DNA of 35,484 bases, from NCBI RefSeq assembly GCF_003950295.1, contig NZ_RHNP01000033.1:1-35484 (forward strand), read 5' to 3'. The stretch comes from Loigolactobacillus iwatensis. GTDB taxonomy: Bacteria > Bacillota > Bacilli > Lactobacillales > Lactobacillaceae. Shown here one piece after another: positions 25,291-33,111 of this stretch (its first letter is position 1; each line of letters starts with the position of its first letter). Made by a program: the position numbers and the translations under genes. The notes beneath the pieces were generated by a model, which was not told the DNA's origin, did no database searches, and saw only the letters and a list, made by a program, of their open reading frames with translations.

Positions 25291-26574
25291 TTATTTAACC
25301 CTATTTTCCAGCTCCTCCCCGTGTTGGGGTAAAAAGATCATCTGCCGGGGGAGAAACAAAAAGCTGAGCTCGGCCAGGCTGCCAGAGCGATTTTTCTTAA
25401 ACAATAAGTTCACGTAGCGCTCGGTCTGGCGCTCTTCGGCCTGATTGGGGCAGTAAAGAAAGGCCACCACGTTGGAATCCTGCTCGATACTGCCGGATTC
25501 GCGTAAATCTGCCAGCTGCGGCGTTTTGTCTGGCCGTTTTTCTAGCTCACGATTTAGCTGGGAAAATAGCACAATCGGGATATCCAGCTCGTTGGTTAAC
25601 AGTTTTAATTCCCGGGTGATCTGCTCAATTTCCAGACGGCGATCACTAGAGCGGGCCTGCACTCGTTCCAAACTAGTGATTTGCAAATAATCAATCACCG
25701 CAAAATACTTACCCTTTGGCGCCCGCCGCGCGTTATCGCGAATCACTTTGATGATTTGTGGCAAAACTAAAATCTTATCGTGGAGATTCATTTTTTGTTT
25801 GATCACGGTGGGCACAATTTTTTTAACGCTGGCTTTTTCGTTGCCGGTCAAAACCCCCGCTGGATTGCTAAACTTGTTGACTGGAATGCCCGTGTGGTAC
25901 GAAACCGTGCGGTAAAAATTATCTTCGCCGGTCATTTCTAGGGAAAATAAATCAGCCACCACTTGTGGATCTGTCCGTAAAGCGCTCTGAATTAAATTAA
26001 GGCCAAACGCTGATTTACCAACTCCCGGCCGGGCGCCGATTGTCCACAAAACACCACCGTGTAGGCCATTGCCCAAAACAGAATCGACGTCCGCAAAAGT
26101 TTTAATGCCCGTTGGCCGCGGATTGTCCAAATAGTGCAGCAAATCCGCCCCGTAATCGGATAATGGTTTAGTGGGCAACGCAGGCAAATTCATGTCGTGA
26201 AGTTCTTGGCCTAACTGCAAAACGAAATCCAAATTTTCCACACTGGGGTATTTCGTGTATTCACTGGCCCGGGCCTGAATTTCACCCTGCAAATACCAAA
26301 AGTGCAGGCCGTGGACCGCATCGTTAAAACTGGCCTCACTAACTTTGGCACTGCGCATTTCCTGCCACTGCTGCTCGTCTAATTCAGCCGGGAAAGTGGC
26401 CAAAAAGCGCGTCTGAATTTCGTTAGCACTTTTAAACTCACCACGATTGTCCAAAATAAAACGCAGCAGCGTCCGGTAATGTTCAGCTCCCAGCCACTTG
26501 GGTTGAATTAGTTTCGTTTTAATCACTTCTGGATGGAGCAACAAATAGGCGCAAATCTGAATTTCAAACATCAT
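25291..26574 (-). CDS. Phage-type replicative DNA helicase (DnaB-like)
   Basis: A 427-residue hexameric-type helicase that unwinds DNA at a fork. The N-terminal domain (1-110) is DnaB-like but diverged. The RecA-like domain has Walker A GARPGVGKS (180-188), SLEMTGED, Walker B VIDYLQIT (293-300), FSQLNRELEKRP (337-348) and LRESGSIEQDSN (357-368), all core DnaB motifs. It differs enough from a chromosomal DnaB that a phage or plasmid-type copy is likely. The start overlaps the upstream loader gene by 11 bp, so the pair is coupled. No other phage genes follow. Confidence 0.93.
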   Translation of the reverse strand: MMFEIQICAYLLLHPEVIKTKLIQPKWLGAEHYRTLLRFILDNRGEFKSANEIQTRFLATFPAELDEQQWQEMRSAKVSEASFNDAVHGLHFWYLQGEIQARASEYTKYPSVENLDFVLQLGQELHDMNLPALPTKPLSDYGADLLHYLDNPRPTGIKTFADVDSVLGNGLHGGVLWTIGARPGVGKSAFGLNLIQSALRTDPQVVADLFSLEMTGEDNFYRTVSYHTGIPVNKFSNPAGVLTGNEKASVKKIVPTVIKQKMNLHDKILVLPQIIKVIRDNARRAPKGKYFAVIDYLQITSLERVQARSSDRRLEIEQITRELKLLTNELDIPIVLFSQLNRELEKRPDKTPQLADLRESGSIEQDSNVVAFLYCPNQAEERQTERYVNLLFKKNRSGSLAELSFLFLPRQMIFLPQHGEELENRVK

Positions 26575-27604
26575 TTAAGGCGGCCTCCACTTCTTTTTGG
26601 CTAAAATTGGCGTGTTCAACTTCAATCACCCGCATGATTCTACTTAAATCACCGTTATTTTGCTGAATGATTAACTTTAAATACTCCTGACGACTGTGCT
26701 GGATCATTTTCGGTTTGGCGCCGTTACTAGGTTGAACGGGCAATTCGTTACAGTATTGGGCAAATTTGGCCCCGCAAATAGTTAACGGCCGAATGTAGGC
26801 GTGAAAATCGGTATTAGCCCATTGCTGCTGTTTGTACTGAATGACTCTTTTGATCAACGCAGGCGAATGACCGTTGCGCAACTGAATTAAAAGCGGCTGA
26901 ATATTTTCAATGGCGACACCAAAATTTTTGCCGGTGAGTTGATTAAAGTCCCGCAGTAATTTTAATAGCACTTGCTTTTCCGTTGCCGTAATTTCTAGAG
27001 CATCCCACTGGGCCTGTTCCTGCAACTTAAGCAGCCGCTGCCGTCTCAAGGCCGCCTGCTTTTCCACCGCTAGTAACTGCTGGTAAGTTGGGGTTGATGC
27101 GTTAGTGGCCGAATTGGCCATTGCCCCGGACGTTGAATTTAAGCCTAGCCGAGTTGTTGGATTAAACCTTGCGACTGCTTTTTCTCCAGCAATAGTGTTA
27201 CTTTGAAAATCAGCTTTCCCCCCAGTTGTTTCAGCGACTTGAAAACCTGCCTTCGCCCCGGCCATTGCGGCGGTCCCCTGCTTTTCGGGGATAACGTAAC
27301 GTTGCCAATCCAGGATTTGTAAGTGTTGTTCGGCCGTCCAACAAACTAATTTGGCGGCGATTAAACCCGCTAATGTCGCTTCCAGGTACTCGGACCGATA
27401 GCTGTGACAAAAGTGGCGGATCTGCGCCAATTGAATGGGTTCGCTTTTTTTTAAATAGATTTCACCATGATCATTTACCTTGGCCGCCGCAAATAACAGT
27501 TCCTGAAATAAGAAATAGTAACTCTTTCCTTGACTGAAGTTGGTACTTCTAAATAGGTATTGAATTTTAGGACTGTTTAAAAAGTTATTTGGTAGTTGAA
27601 TCAT
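26564..27604 (-). CDS. Phage-type replisome organiser / helicase loader (DnaD-like, Phg_2220_C-like domain)
   Basis: A 346-residue protein. Residues 1-105 resemble phage replication-initiation N-terminal domains (winged-helix type). Residues 110-175 are a low-complexity Ala/Gly/Thr linker. Residues about 210-288 fit the conserved phage C-terminal domain Phg_2220_C (LLRDFNQLTGKNF...HAYIRPLTICGAKFAQYCNEL). The extreme C terminus (EYLKLIIQQNNGDL) is helical. Such proteins bind the origin and load the helicase encoded directly downstream. AGAGG precedes the ATG. An iteron-like dyad (27714-27757) lies 110 bp upstream. Confidence 0.85.
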   Translation of the reverse strand: MIQLPNNFLNSPKIQYLFRSTNFSQGKSYYFLFQELLFAAAKVNDHGEIYLKKSEPIQLAQIRHFCHSYRSEYLEATLAGLIAAKLVCWTAEQHLQILDWQRYVIPEKQGTAAMAGAKAGFQVAETTGGKADFQSNTIAGEKAVARFNPTTRLGLNSTSGAMANSATNASTPTYQQLLAVEKQAALRRQRLLKLQEQAQWDALEITATEKQVLLKLLRDFNQLTGKNFGVAIENIQPLLIQLRNGHSPALIKRVIQYKQQQWANTDFHAYIRPLTICGAKFAQYCNELPVQPSNGAKPKMIQHSRQEYLKLIIQQNNGDLSRIMRVIEVEHANFSQKEVEAALNDV

Positions 27605-27713
27605 CTTCTTAAACCTCTTTTTTAAATTATTTTTTTAAACCTAACAGAACTAATAACAATTTAGCAGCCTATTTTGTGACCCAAATTGACCAAATTTCCG
27701 CCCAAAAAGCGTT

Positions 27714-27757
27714 TTTTTGTAAACTTTTTGTAAACTTTACAAAAACTTTACAAAAAG
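27714..27757. promoter_or_regulatory. Four-unit iteron-like dyad, candidate origin or operator
   Basis: Four contiguous 11-bp units: two TTTTTGTAAAC in direct order (27714-27724, 27725-27735), then two inverted units TTTACAAAAAC (27736-27746) and TTTACAAAAAG (27747-27757). The 11-bp period places sites on one DNA face. Its place upstream of a loader-helicase pair fits an initiator-binding origin or an autoregulatory operator. Confidence 0.6.
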
Positions 27758-28071
27758 TTTTGTTCACTATTTCGTTTTAGTAAAAAGTCATTCATTGATT
27801 TTCCATGATCGCTTATCCTTCACAACGAGTCATGATCAGGCAATTCAACACGCCAAATAAGTACCGGCCAATCGGCTTATTTGCCATTGCTGCCAGCTGT
27901 GCTCCTTAGACTAGTTTTCAATAATCCACACCAATCCAGCAGTGGCTGCTTCCCGAGATTCGCCGCCATTTTTAGCCGCACTTCATAATCTTCAAAGTTT
28001 CTTTACAATTATCAGCGAAATTAGTGCTATTATTATTTAAATAATCAAACCATAAATTTAGCGCCGACCAA

Positions 28072-28147
28072 ATACGTTTGAAAAAGCAGCTTCCGATGCT
28101 TTCCCGGACAAATTTAGTTTAAACGTGTTTGAAAAAAGCAGCTTCTT
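28072..28147 (+). repeat. Direct repeats of a GTTTGAAAAAGCAGCTTC-type motif
   Basis: Copies near 28073 and 28127 share CGTTTGAAAAAGCAGCTTC or the same with one extra A. The GTGTTTGAAAAAGC core recurs inverted at the outer edge of the right 98-bp repeat (28351-28364) and, in diverged form, at 34786-34826. Confidence 0.65.
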
Positions 28148-28260
28148 GCGGTGACTGAGATGAACTTAGTTGCAAGCAGTTATTGGCTTTATAACTGTGT
28201 CCCTTGGCTTTTGCCACAAGAATGGCCATCGTCCGTAGCATCAGGATTATTAGCGTTTTG

Positions 28261-28358
28261 GGCTGCGCTTCGGACTTCGATTCATCTTAGTCCGATCGCC
28301 ATCGTAAGCGCGGCTAGTAATAATCCCCAATTGCGGAGTAGAACCTAACCGCTTTTTC
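28261..28358 (-). repeat. Right copy of the 98-bp inverted repeat
   Basis: This is the inverted partner of 24267-24364 (about 90 percent identity by eye). With it, the copy frames a 4.1-kb cassette of replication and small genes. Confidence 0.85.
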
Positions 28359-28390
28359 AAACACTCTAGATCAACGAAAGAGGGTCGCTT

Positions 28391-29581
28391 GTGAGAAGAC
28401 GTAAACAAAAAAAACGGATGGGTAAATGGAAATGGGTCCTCATAATTGTGTTGCTGGCGCTTATTGGCGTCGCTGTTTACGCAGGGGTGGCTTACTACAA
28501 GGTTCAGCAAACCGCCAATGATGTTTATTCCAATGCCGATTCGGCTAGCAAATCAGCCAGCCAGCAAATTAAGGCCAAAAAGCCAATCTCGATCCTACTA
28601 TTAGGTATCGATACTGGTTCCGATGGTCGCACCGATAAAGGTCGTTCCGACACAATGATGGTCGCGACGATCAATCCGAAAACCAAAAAGACAACTTTAA
28701 TGAGTATTCCCCGGGATACCTTAGCTTCAATGAAGGCTGATGGCGAAAGCTCGATTCAAAAGATTAACGCCGCCTACCAAATTGGCGGTTCAACCACGGC
28801 CAAGAATACCGTTAAAAATTTACTTAACGTGCCAATTAACTATTACTTAACGATTAACATGGGCGGCATGAAGGATCTGGTCAACGCAGTCGGCGGCGTC
28901 ACCGTCACTAGCAAGTACACCTTTAACTTCAACGGCATCACAATCACTAAAGGCACCCACCACTTAAACGGCAAACAGGCACTCACCTTCGCCCGCATGC
29001 GCTATCAGGATCCTTTAGGCGATTACGGCCGGCAATTACGCCAGCAACAAGTGATCAAGGCTGTTGCAAATAAATTGTTATCCGCCAACAGTTTGACCAA
29101 TTATCAAAAAGTTTTGAACATCGTCAAAAAGAACATTCGAACCGACATTAGTTTTGGCGACATGACGGCCATGGCCAAAAGCTACCGGGCAGCTGGTGAC
29201 ACGATTAAGTCCGATCAACTGCAAGGCCAAGACGCCACGATTAACGGTGGCTCTTACCAAATTGCTTCTACTAAGGAACTTAATCGCGTCTCCAAAAAGT
29301 TGCGCAACCAATTAGGGCTGAGCGCGGCCAAGGTGGCCAACAAGGAGGTTTCCATGAATAAAGCGAACCCTTACTTTGATGGCGTCAACTACACCACCTA
29401 CAATGTGGAAACAGACACCAGCGAAACCGACGCCACCGGCACTGAAGGTACTGAATCTAGTGGGACTAACGAAACTACAGGAACCACAGGAACGCAAGGT
29501 AACACCCAGCAGAGCAGCAGTGGTCCTACTGCAACCTGGTCGCAAAATAACAGCGCCAACCAGCAAGGCGCTAACTGGTAG
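28391..29581 (+). CDS. LytR-CpsA-Psr (LCP) family glycopolymer ligase
   Basis: LCP enzymes attach teichoic acids or capsule to peptidoglycan on the outer membrane face. The 396-residue protein has a basic N terminus and one membrane helix (about 13-33). The LCP domain follows from about 65: SILLLGIDTGSDGRTDKGRSDTM, LMSIPRDT and, near residue 200, LTFARMRYQDPLGDYGRQLRQQQ, with the conserved Arg and Asp residues. The last 55 residues are a Ser/Thr/Gly/Gln-rich tail. The start is GTG with AGAGGG upstream. An in-frame ATG ten codons later is an alternative. It could attach the polymer made by the 1-12 kb locus. Confidence 0.95.
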   Translation: MRRRKQKKRMGKWKWVLIIVLLALIGVAVYAGVAYYKVQQTANDVYSNADSASKSASQQIKAKKPISILLLGIDTGSDGRTDKGRSDTMMVATINPKTKKTTLMSIPRDTLASMKADGESSIQKINAAYQIGGSTTAKNTVKNLLNVPINYYLTINMGGMKDLVNAVGGVTVTSKYTFNFNGITITKGTHHLNGKQALTFARMRYQDPLGDYGRQLRQQQVIKAVANKLLSANSLTNYQKVLNIVKKNIRTDISFGDMTAMAKSYRAAGDTIKSDQLQGQDATINGGSYQIASTKELNRVSKKLRNQLGLSAAKVANKEVSMNKANPYFDGVNYTTYNVETDTSETDATGTEGTESSGTNETTGTTGTQGNTQQSSSGPTATWSQNNSANQQGANW

Positions 29582-29642
29582 TGCGTTCTACCGGGACATA
29601 AAACTGACTAGCAACTGTTTTTCATTGAAAGAAAGTAAATTC

Positions 29643-29688
29643 AAAAGGCGTCCACCTGACTAAATTAGCCGGGCGGACGCCTTTTTTT
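29643..29688 (+). terminator. Intrinsic terminator of the LCP gene
   Basis: AAAAGGCGTCC (29643-29653) pairs with GGACGCC plus TTTT (29675-29685), followed by a T tract. It can also serve the convergent AbiE locus in reverse (AAAA side). Confidence 0.9.
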
Positions 29689-29696
29689 GGTGAATT

Positions 29697-29885
29697 TTAT
29701 TTGGCAAATGACTGGAAAATCTTGATCCTGCGACCGGTAAACGTCTTATTTGCTGGTTTGGGTCGGGTTTGGAAAAACGGAAGTCTAGTATCCTCCGAGC
29801 ACTCCCTGGGATCAACATTATTAAGCTTAGCCTGTTTTTTCACATAGGCCTTCATTTGCATGGCGTTCGTAAAACGGTCCTTCAT
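29697..29885 (-). pseudogene. Truncated remnant of abiEii (type IV toxin nucleotidyltransferase)
   Basis: The 62-residue frame starts MKDRFTNAMQMKAYVKKQAKLNNVDPRE, matching the N terminus of AbiEii toxins (full length about 250-300 residues). It then loses similarity and ends after a basic tail. A different reading frame just after codon 28 offers VLGGY, which resembles the expected next residues, so a frameshift plus deletion is likely. The nucleotidyltransferase core is absent. It keeps the ATGA overlap with abiEi and a GGAG site, showing it derives from a normal abiEi-abiEii operon. It cannot be a working toxin. Confidence 0.7.
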
Positions 29886-30475
29886 AGTAGTACTCCCATA
29901 TAAGTGCGCATTTTTTCTTCAACCTTAAGTAGCTTGGCAAAGTGCATCAGCTGAATCAGATTTCTATCTGACCGTTTAACGTAAGCCTGCATGGCATTCC
30001 GAATAATTTCATCTTGCGCAATATGTGGTGAACGAATAATATCACATAGTGTTCGCTCAATCCCATAAACCGCTACTCGATTGCCATATTCTGTCTTAAC
30101 AGTTGTAACGCCAAGCCTTCTTAGAGTTTCAATTTGCCAGTAAGGCCTAATCCTTAATTCTTCAAAATGTGGTGAGTTATAGCCTCTAGGAAAAGTCATT
30201 TCTAAAAAGTTTGGTGTTTTATCGGTCAGGTCGTACAGATGCAGTGCTGTCTCCCTACAAAAAATTCCTTTTGTAAACCGTAACTGTGCCAAGGCAAATT
30301 CATCCTCAAAAGAGGTTGGATCAATGTACACCCCCGGTCCAACGCGTTCAATTAACCCTTGTTTAACCATTCGACTTAAAATAGAAGAGACGATCCCTTC
30401 CAAAAGAGCTTGTTTGGCCGTAAAAATGCCATTGTACTTGGTTAGTAATAATTGCGCCTGGTCGGTTAACACCAT
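29882..30475 (-). CDS. abiEi: AbiEi-type antitoxin / transcriptional repressor
   Basis: A 197-residue protein with an N-terminal winged helix (TKYNGIFTAKQALLEGIVSSI, then LIERVGPGVYI) and the AbiEi C-terminal domain (FCRETALHLYDLTDKTP, NRVAVYGIERTLCDIIRSP). AbiEi represses its own promoter and counters the AbiEii toxin in the AbiE abortive-infection system. GAGGGTG precedes the ATG. The toxin gene is reduced to a stub, so this is an orphan antitoxin that may persist as a regulator or protect against related AbiEii toxins on phages and plasmids. Confidence 0.9.
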   Translation of the reverse strand: MVLTDQAQLLLTKYNGIFTAKQALLEGIVSSILSRMVKQGLIERVGPGVYIDPTSFEDEFALAQLRFTKGIFCRETALHLYDLTDKTPNFLEMTFPRGYNSPHFEELRIRPYWQIETLRRLGVTTVKTEYGNRVAVYGIERTLCDIIRSPHIAQDEIIRNAMQAYVKRSDRNLIQLMHFAKLLKVEEKMRTYMGVLL

Positions 30476-30494
30476 TCTTTCACCCTCGTTCTAT

Positions 30495-30543
30495 TGTTCC
30501 TTATATACGACATTATATCATATTTAGTTGTACATAAGGAACA
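30495..30543 (-). promoter_or_regulatory. abiE promoter with inverted-repeat operator
   Basis: TGTTCCTTAT (30495-30504) and ATAAGGAACA (30534-30543) are perfect 10-bp inverted arms that flank an extended -10 (TGATATAAT on the minus strand; hexamer 30512-30517). AbiEi proteins are known to bind paired inverted repeats in their own promoter, so this is the probable operator. Confidence 0.75.
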
Positions 30544-30595
30544 TACCGTAGCAAAAGAAAAATTTATTTTTAAAAATACCTCCTTAAAGAAAAAG

Positions 30596-31354
30596 TTAAG
30601 AAAGCCCACAATACCGCCGTTCCCTAATCTGCATCTGTTTGCTAAGCTGCTTGTAATCACGGTCATCGAGAAACTTGTAAACCCTTTTCAAATCGACAAG
30701 GTTTTCTTTAATGGCCTTCCAATCAGGCTGCTCTAATTCAAAATCGGCCATCGTGCGGGAAAAGTAGCCGTCGTTAGGGACCGGATAACTGATGGTGACC
30801 TGATAGTCGCTAGTCATCCGCAATAGTTGCTCACTGCCTTTGCGCAGATTGAAACGCAGCCGGGCCGCCTTGTGCATCGACCGCATTATCGTTTGAGCCT
30901 TGGCCCCAACCCGCACCTGTAGGCCAGTTGTAAAAACGAGATCACTCACCGCAGCCGCCACTGGCTGAGCGTTATCAAAATGTTGCCCAACCACCCAGTA
31001 CAACTCTTTAGTCTTTTCACGACTCAGCGGCACCAATACCAAGCGTCCCATTGTGTAGGGCACTAACCGCGTTTGCCCAGTTGAACGGGCCAGCCGTTTC
31101 GAATCGCCGTAGTGAAAGCATTGCTGATTAAAATAACCCATGACTAATTTTTCGGCAGTTTCTGGACAGAAATACAGGTGCCCTTCCACCGTGACCACAA
31201 CGCTATAATACAGCTCCCCCGCGCGTTCCACCGCCGGATTCAGTTCCGCCACTAACATCGCGTTACTGCCTAACTCATTGTGCTGGTGAAAACGCGCCTG
31301 CTCGTAATACTGCGCCAAGTTCGTCACGTCAATCAGGTTCGGTAGCTTAGTCAT
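30596..31354 (-). CDS. ComK-like competence transcription factor (tentative)
   Basis: The 252-residue protein has a central segment CFHYGDSKRLARSTGQTRLVPY, then MGRLVLVPLS and YWVVGQHF. This pattern resembles ComK (FGSSxxGRKxGT, then a hydrophobic FPT-like strand, then WI-H). It is longer than Bacillus ComK (about 190 residues), mainly at the C terminus (helical, RVYKFLDDRDYKQL). If correct, it would activate DNA-uptake genes. I start at ATG 31354 (AGGGTGG upstream); two GTG codons lie just before. A DNA-binding role is inferred from similarity only. Confidence 0.5.
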   Translation of the reverse strand: MTKLPNLIDVTNLAQYYEQARFHQHNELGSNAMLVAELNPAVERAGELYYSVVVTVEGHLYFCPETAEKLVMGYFNQQCFHYGDSKRLARSTGQTRLVPYTMGRLVLVPLSREKTKELYWVVGQHFDNAQPVAAAVSDLVFTTGLQVRVGAKAQTIMRSMHKAARLRFNLRKGSEQLLRMTSDYQVTISYPVPNDGYFSRTMADFELEQPDWKAIKENLVDLKRVYKFLDDRDYKQLSKQMQIRERRYCGLS

Positions 31355-31366
31355 CCCAGCCACCAC

Positions 31367-31758
31367 CCTGCCGCTTAAAATAACAACTGTCTAATTTATT
31401 CCCAAAAGTAATCACTAATTTACCCCTCCGTAACTGAATTAGCATTCTTTTACGCAATTTGCGAAAAATAATGCCTTTCCAGCATAACAAATTTGTTAGC
31501 GTTAACAAATAAAGGTGGGAAAATTTTAATTTAAAACCGCGATCTTCTAATTCCTATCTCGCGTAATCGTCATTTAGTTGCCACCGCGCTGTTAGAGAAT
31601 TTAATTAGGCGACTAACGTTAAACTATGCTCACCTATTTTTCAGGACAGCGATCAATCTAAAAGACTAATTTTGGCAAACAAAAAAGGACCCAAATACAG
31701 GTCCCACCAAAAAATTAAATCCAATCATTAACCAGCAACGACCACCATAACCAGCCCT
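31367..31758. other. Intergenic region between the ComK-like and pseudouridine synthase genes
   Basis: No gene is visible. AACAAATTTGTT (31486-31497) is a perfect palindrome, overlapped by TTGTTA-GCG(T)-TAACAA (31493-31508), about 120-150 bp upstream of the ComK-like start and possibly its operator. Confidence 0.4.
31681..31704 (-). terminator. Intrinsic terminator of the pseudouridine synthase gene
   Basis: On the minus strand GGACC and GGTCC (31700-31704 with 31687-31691) form a short GC stem followed by TTTTTT (31681-31686). Confidence 0.7.
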
Positions 31759-32643
31759 TCAATCCGCAAGCCTTAAAAAACTTTCCGGCAGCGGCGCCGT
31801 TACCATAACTGGCGTAAAACTAAAGGGCAACAACAAACGCATTTTTGCCGAATGTAAAAATAACCGGGAATAAGCCGCGGCCTGGGGATCGTACAACGGA
31901 TCGCCTACCACAGGGTGACCTAGATAACTAAACTGCACCCGAATTTGGTGGGTCCGGCCGGTTTCTAATTGAATCGCTAACAACGATTTGGTCGGTGTTT
32001 CTTGTAAAACGCGGTAGTGCGTGACTGCGGTTAGCGCGTTCGGCCCACCAATTTGCCGTTTGCGTTTATCTAACGGATCGCGCCCAATTGGCAAATTGAT
32101 CGTACCCCTGGCCGGCAAATGTCCGTGAACCCAGGCCCGGTACTGCCGCGTGATTTTCTTACTACTAATCAAACGATTGAGAATCGGCAGCACCACCGGA
32201 TTTTTTGCAACAACAAGAGCCCCGCTAGTAGCACGATCAATTCGGTGAACCACATAGGCCGGCGACTGCAAATAAGCCGTGACGTGACTCATCAGCGTGC
32301 CCTGCTCCCCCGGCCGATTCGGGTGCGTTTTAATCCCCGCCGGCTTGTCCACCACCAATAAGTCGTCATTTTCGTACAAAACGTGCACCAAACTAGCGTC
32401 ACCGCCATGATAATCAGGCTGTGGCGTGCTGAAATCCCCCGCGTAAAAAGTTAGTAACACATCATCACCCGTTTTTACCGGTGTGTAAACAGATTGATAA
32501 CGCCCATTTATCCGGACTATGCGCCGAATTCGCAAATAATAACAAATTGTTTTCGGAATCAATAAATCACGACGCAGATACTGCTTTAACCGGTGGCCCG
32601 ACTGCGCGGCGGTCACGGTACAGTGATACTGCCATTTTTGCAT
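31759..32643 (-). CDS. RluA/RluD-family RNA pseudouridine synthase
   Basis: It isomerises uridine to pseudouridine in rRNA or tRNA. The 294-residue protein has an S4-like N-terminal part (SGHRLKQYLRRDLLIP... RRIVRINGR), VVDKPAGIKTHP (about 97-108), the catalytic motif VVHRIDRATSGALV with Asp136, and the C-terminal LETGRTHQIRVQFSYLGHPVVGDPLY. This is the standard Gram-positive RluD-like architecture. It is a monocistronic gene with its own terminator. The exact target base is not readable from sequence. Confidence 0.95.
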   Translation of the reverse strand: MQKWQYHCTVTAAQSGHRLKQYLRRDLLIPKTICYYLRIRRIVRINGRYQSVYTPVKTGDDVLLTFYAGDFSTPQPDYHGGDASLVHVLYENDDLLVVDKPAGIKTHPNRPGEQGTLMSHVTAYLQSPAYVVHRIDRATSGALVVAKNPVVLPILNRLISSKKITRQYRAWVHGHLPARGTINLPIGRDPLDKRKRQIGGPNALTAVTHYRVLQETPTKSLLAIQLETGRTHQIRVQFSYLGHPVVGDPLYDPQAAAYSRLFLHSAKMRLLLPFSFTPVMVTAPLPESFLRLAD

Positions 32644-32781
32644 AACATTCTTCCTTCAGTTTTCAGACTACTTTTAGTTTAACCAAAAATAAGGACGCTG
32701 CCAAATTGATTTGGGTGTGGGATTATGTTACGAACGTGTAAGTTCATTGATGAATGACACTTATTATGCTATCTTGAAGAT

Positions 32782-32910
32782 ACAAAAAACGGGATCTGCT
32801 CAAACAGATCCCGCGCAAAAACCGTTTAAGACGGTTGACATTTTGTATATTTTAACTAATAAAAATTAGTCGTCATACTTCGTCAAAAGTATAGTAGACG
32901 GCTATTTTTT
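32782..32910 (+). ncRNA. Orphan antitoxin RNA, copy 1
   Basis: A promoter TTGATG (32747-32752), 17-bp spacer and TATCTT (32770-32775) point to a start near 32782. A hairpin from TAGT at 32867 ends with a T run at 32910. The RNA is nearly the same as copy 2 but has no toxin gene opposite its full length; only the last 12 toxin codons remain on the other strand. It could still base-pair with the toxin mRNA from copy 2. Confidence 0.65.
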
Positions 32911-32988
32911 ATTGTCATTAAGTAGTTTAACAATTGCGATGAGGTATAATTCATTGATGAATGACACTTATTATGCTATATTGAAGAT

Positions 32989-33111
32989 ACAAAAAACGGG
33001 ATCTGCACAAACAGATCCCTCGCAAAAACCGTTTAAGACGGTTGACATTGTATTATTGGACTAAAATAGTCGTTCATACTTGGTCAAAAGTATAGTGGAC
33101 GGCTATTTTTT
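32989..33111 (+). ncRNA. Antitoxin RNA of the holin-like type I toxin, copy 2
   Basis: A promoter TTGATG (32954-32959), 17-bp spacer, TATATT (32977-32982) gives a start near 32989. A hairpin with ATACTT/AAGTAT core and TAG/CTA outer pairs (33067-33105) ends in TTTTTT (to 33111). The RNA is antisense to the 3' end of the toxin mRNA, the arrangement seen in TxpA/RatA-like type I systems. Confidence 0.7.
32991..33019 (-). terminator. Terminator of the toxin mRNA
   Basis: GGGATCTG (32998-33005) and CAGATCCC (33012-33019) form a perfect 8-bp stem; read on the minus strand it is followed by CG and TTTTTT (32991-32996). A matching copy remains at 32784-32812. Confidence 0.75.

Larger units (their letters stand above)
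27605..28390. other. Gene-free region upstream of the replication genes, with origin-like dyad and repeats
   Basis: It holds the dyad at 27714-27757, two direct copies of a TTTGAAAAAGCAGCTTC-type motif (from about 28073 and 28127), the right copy of the 98-bp repeat (28261-28358), and the short upstream region of the LCP gene. Open frames here (for example plus-strand 28151-28348) have no ribosome binding site and run through repeats. Confidence 0.6.

Noticed and set aside
24841-25417. Plus-strand open frames of 117 and 89 codons over the repeat units
   Set aside because: They are antisense to the supported minus-strand operon and are built from the DNA repeats.
24267-28358. Interpretation as a complete prophage
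   Set aside because: No integrase, repressor, packaging, head, tail or lysis gene is present; only a replication module is seen.
28151-28510. Open frames over the right 98-bp repeat, including a peptide with DRTKMNRSP also encoded by the left repeat
   Set aside because: The shared peptide simply reflects the DNA repeat; there is no start signal, and one frame overlaps the LCP gene.
29376-29663. Plus-strand 95-codon frame at the end of the LCP gene
   Set aside because: It overlaps the LCP Ser/Thr-rich tail in another frame and extends into the terminator.
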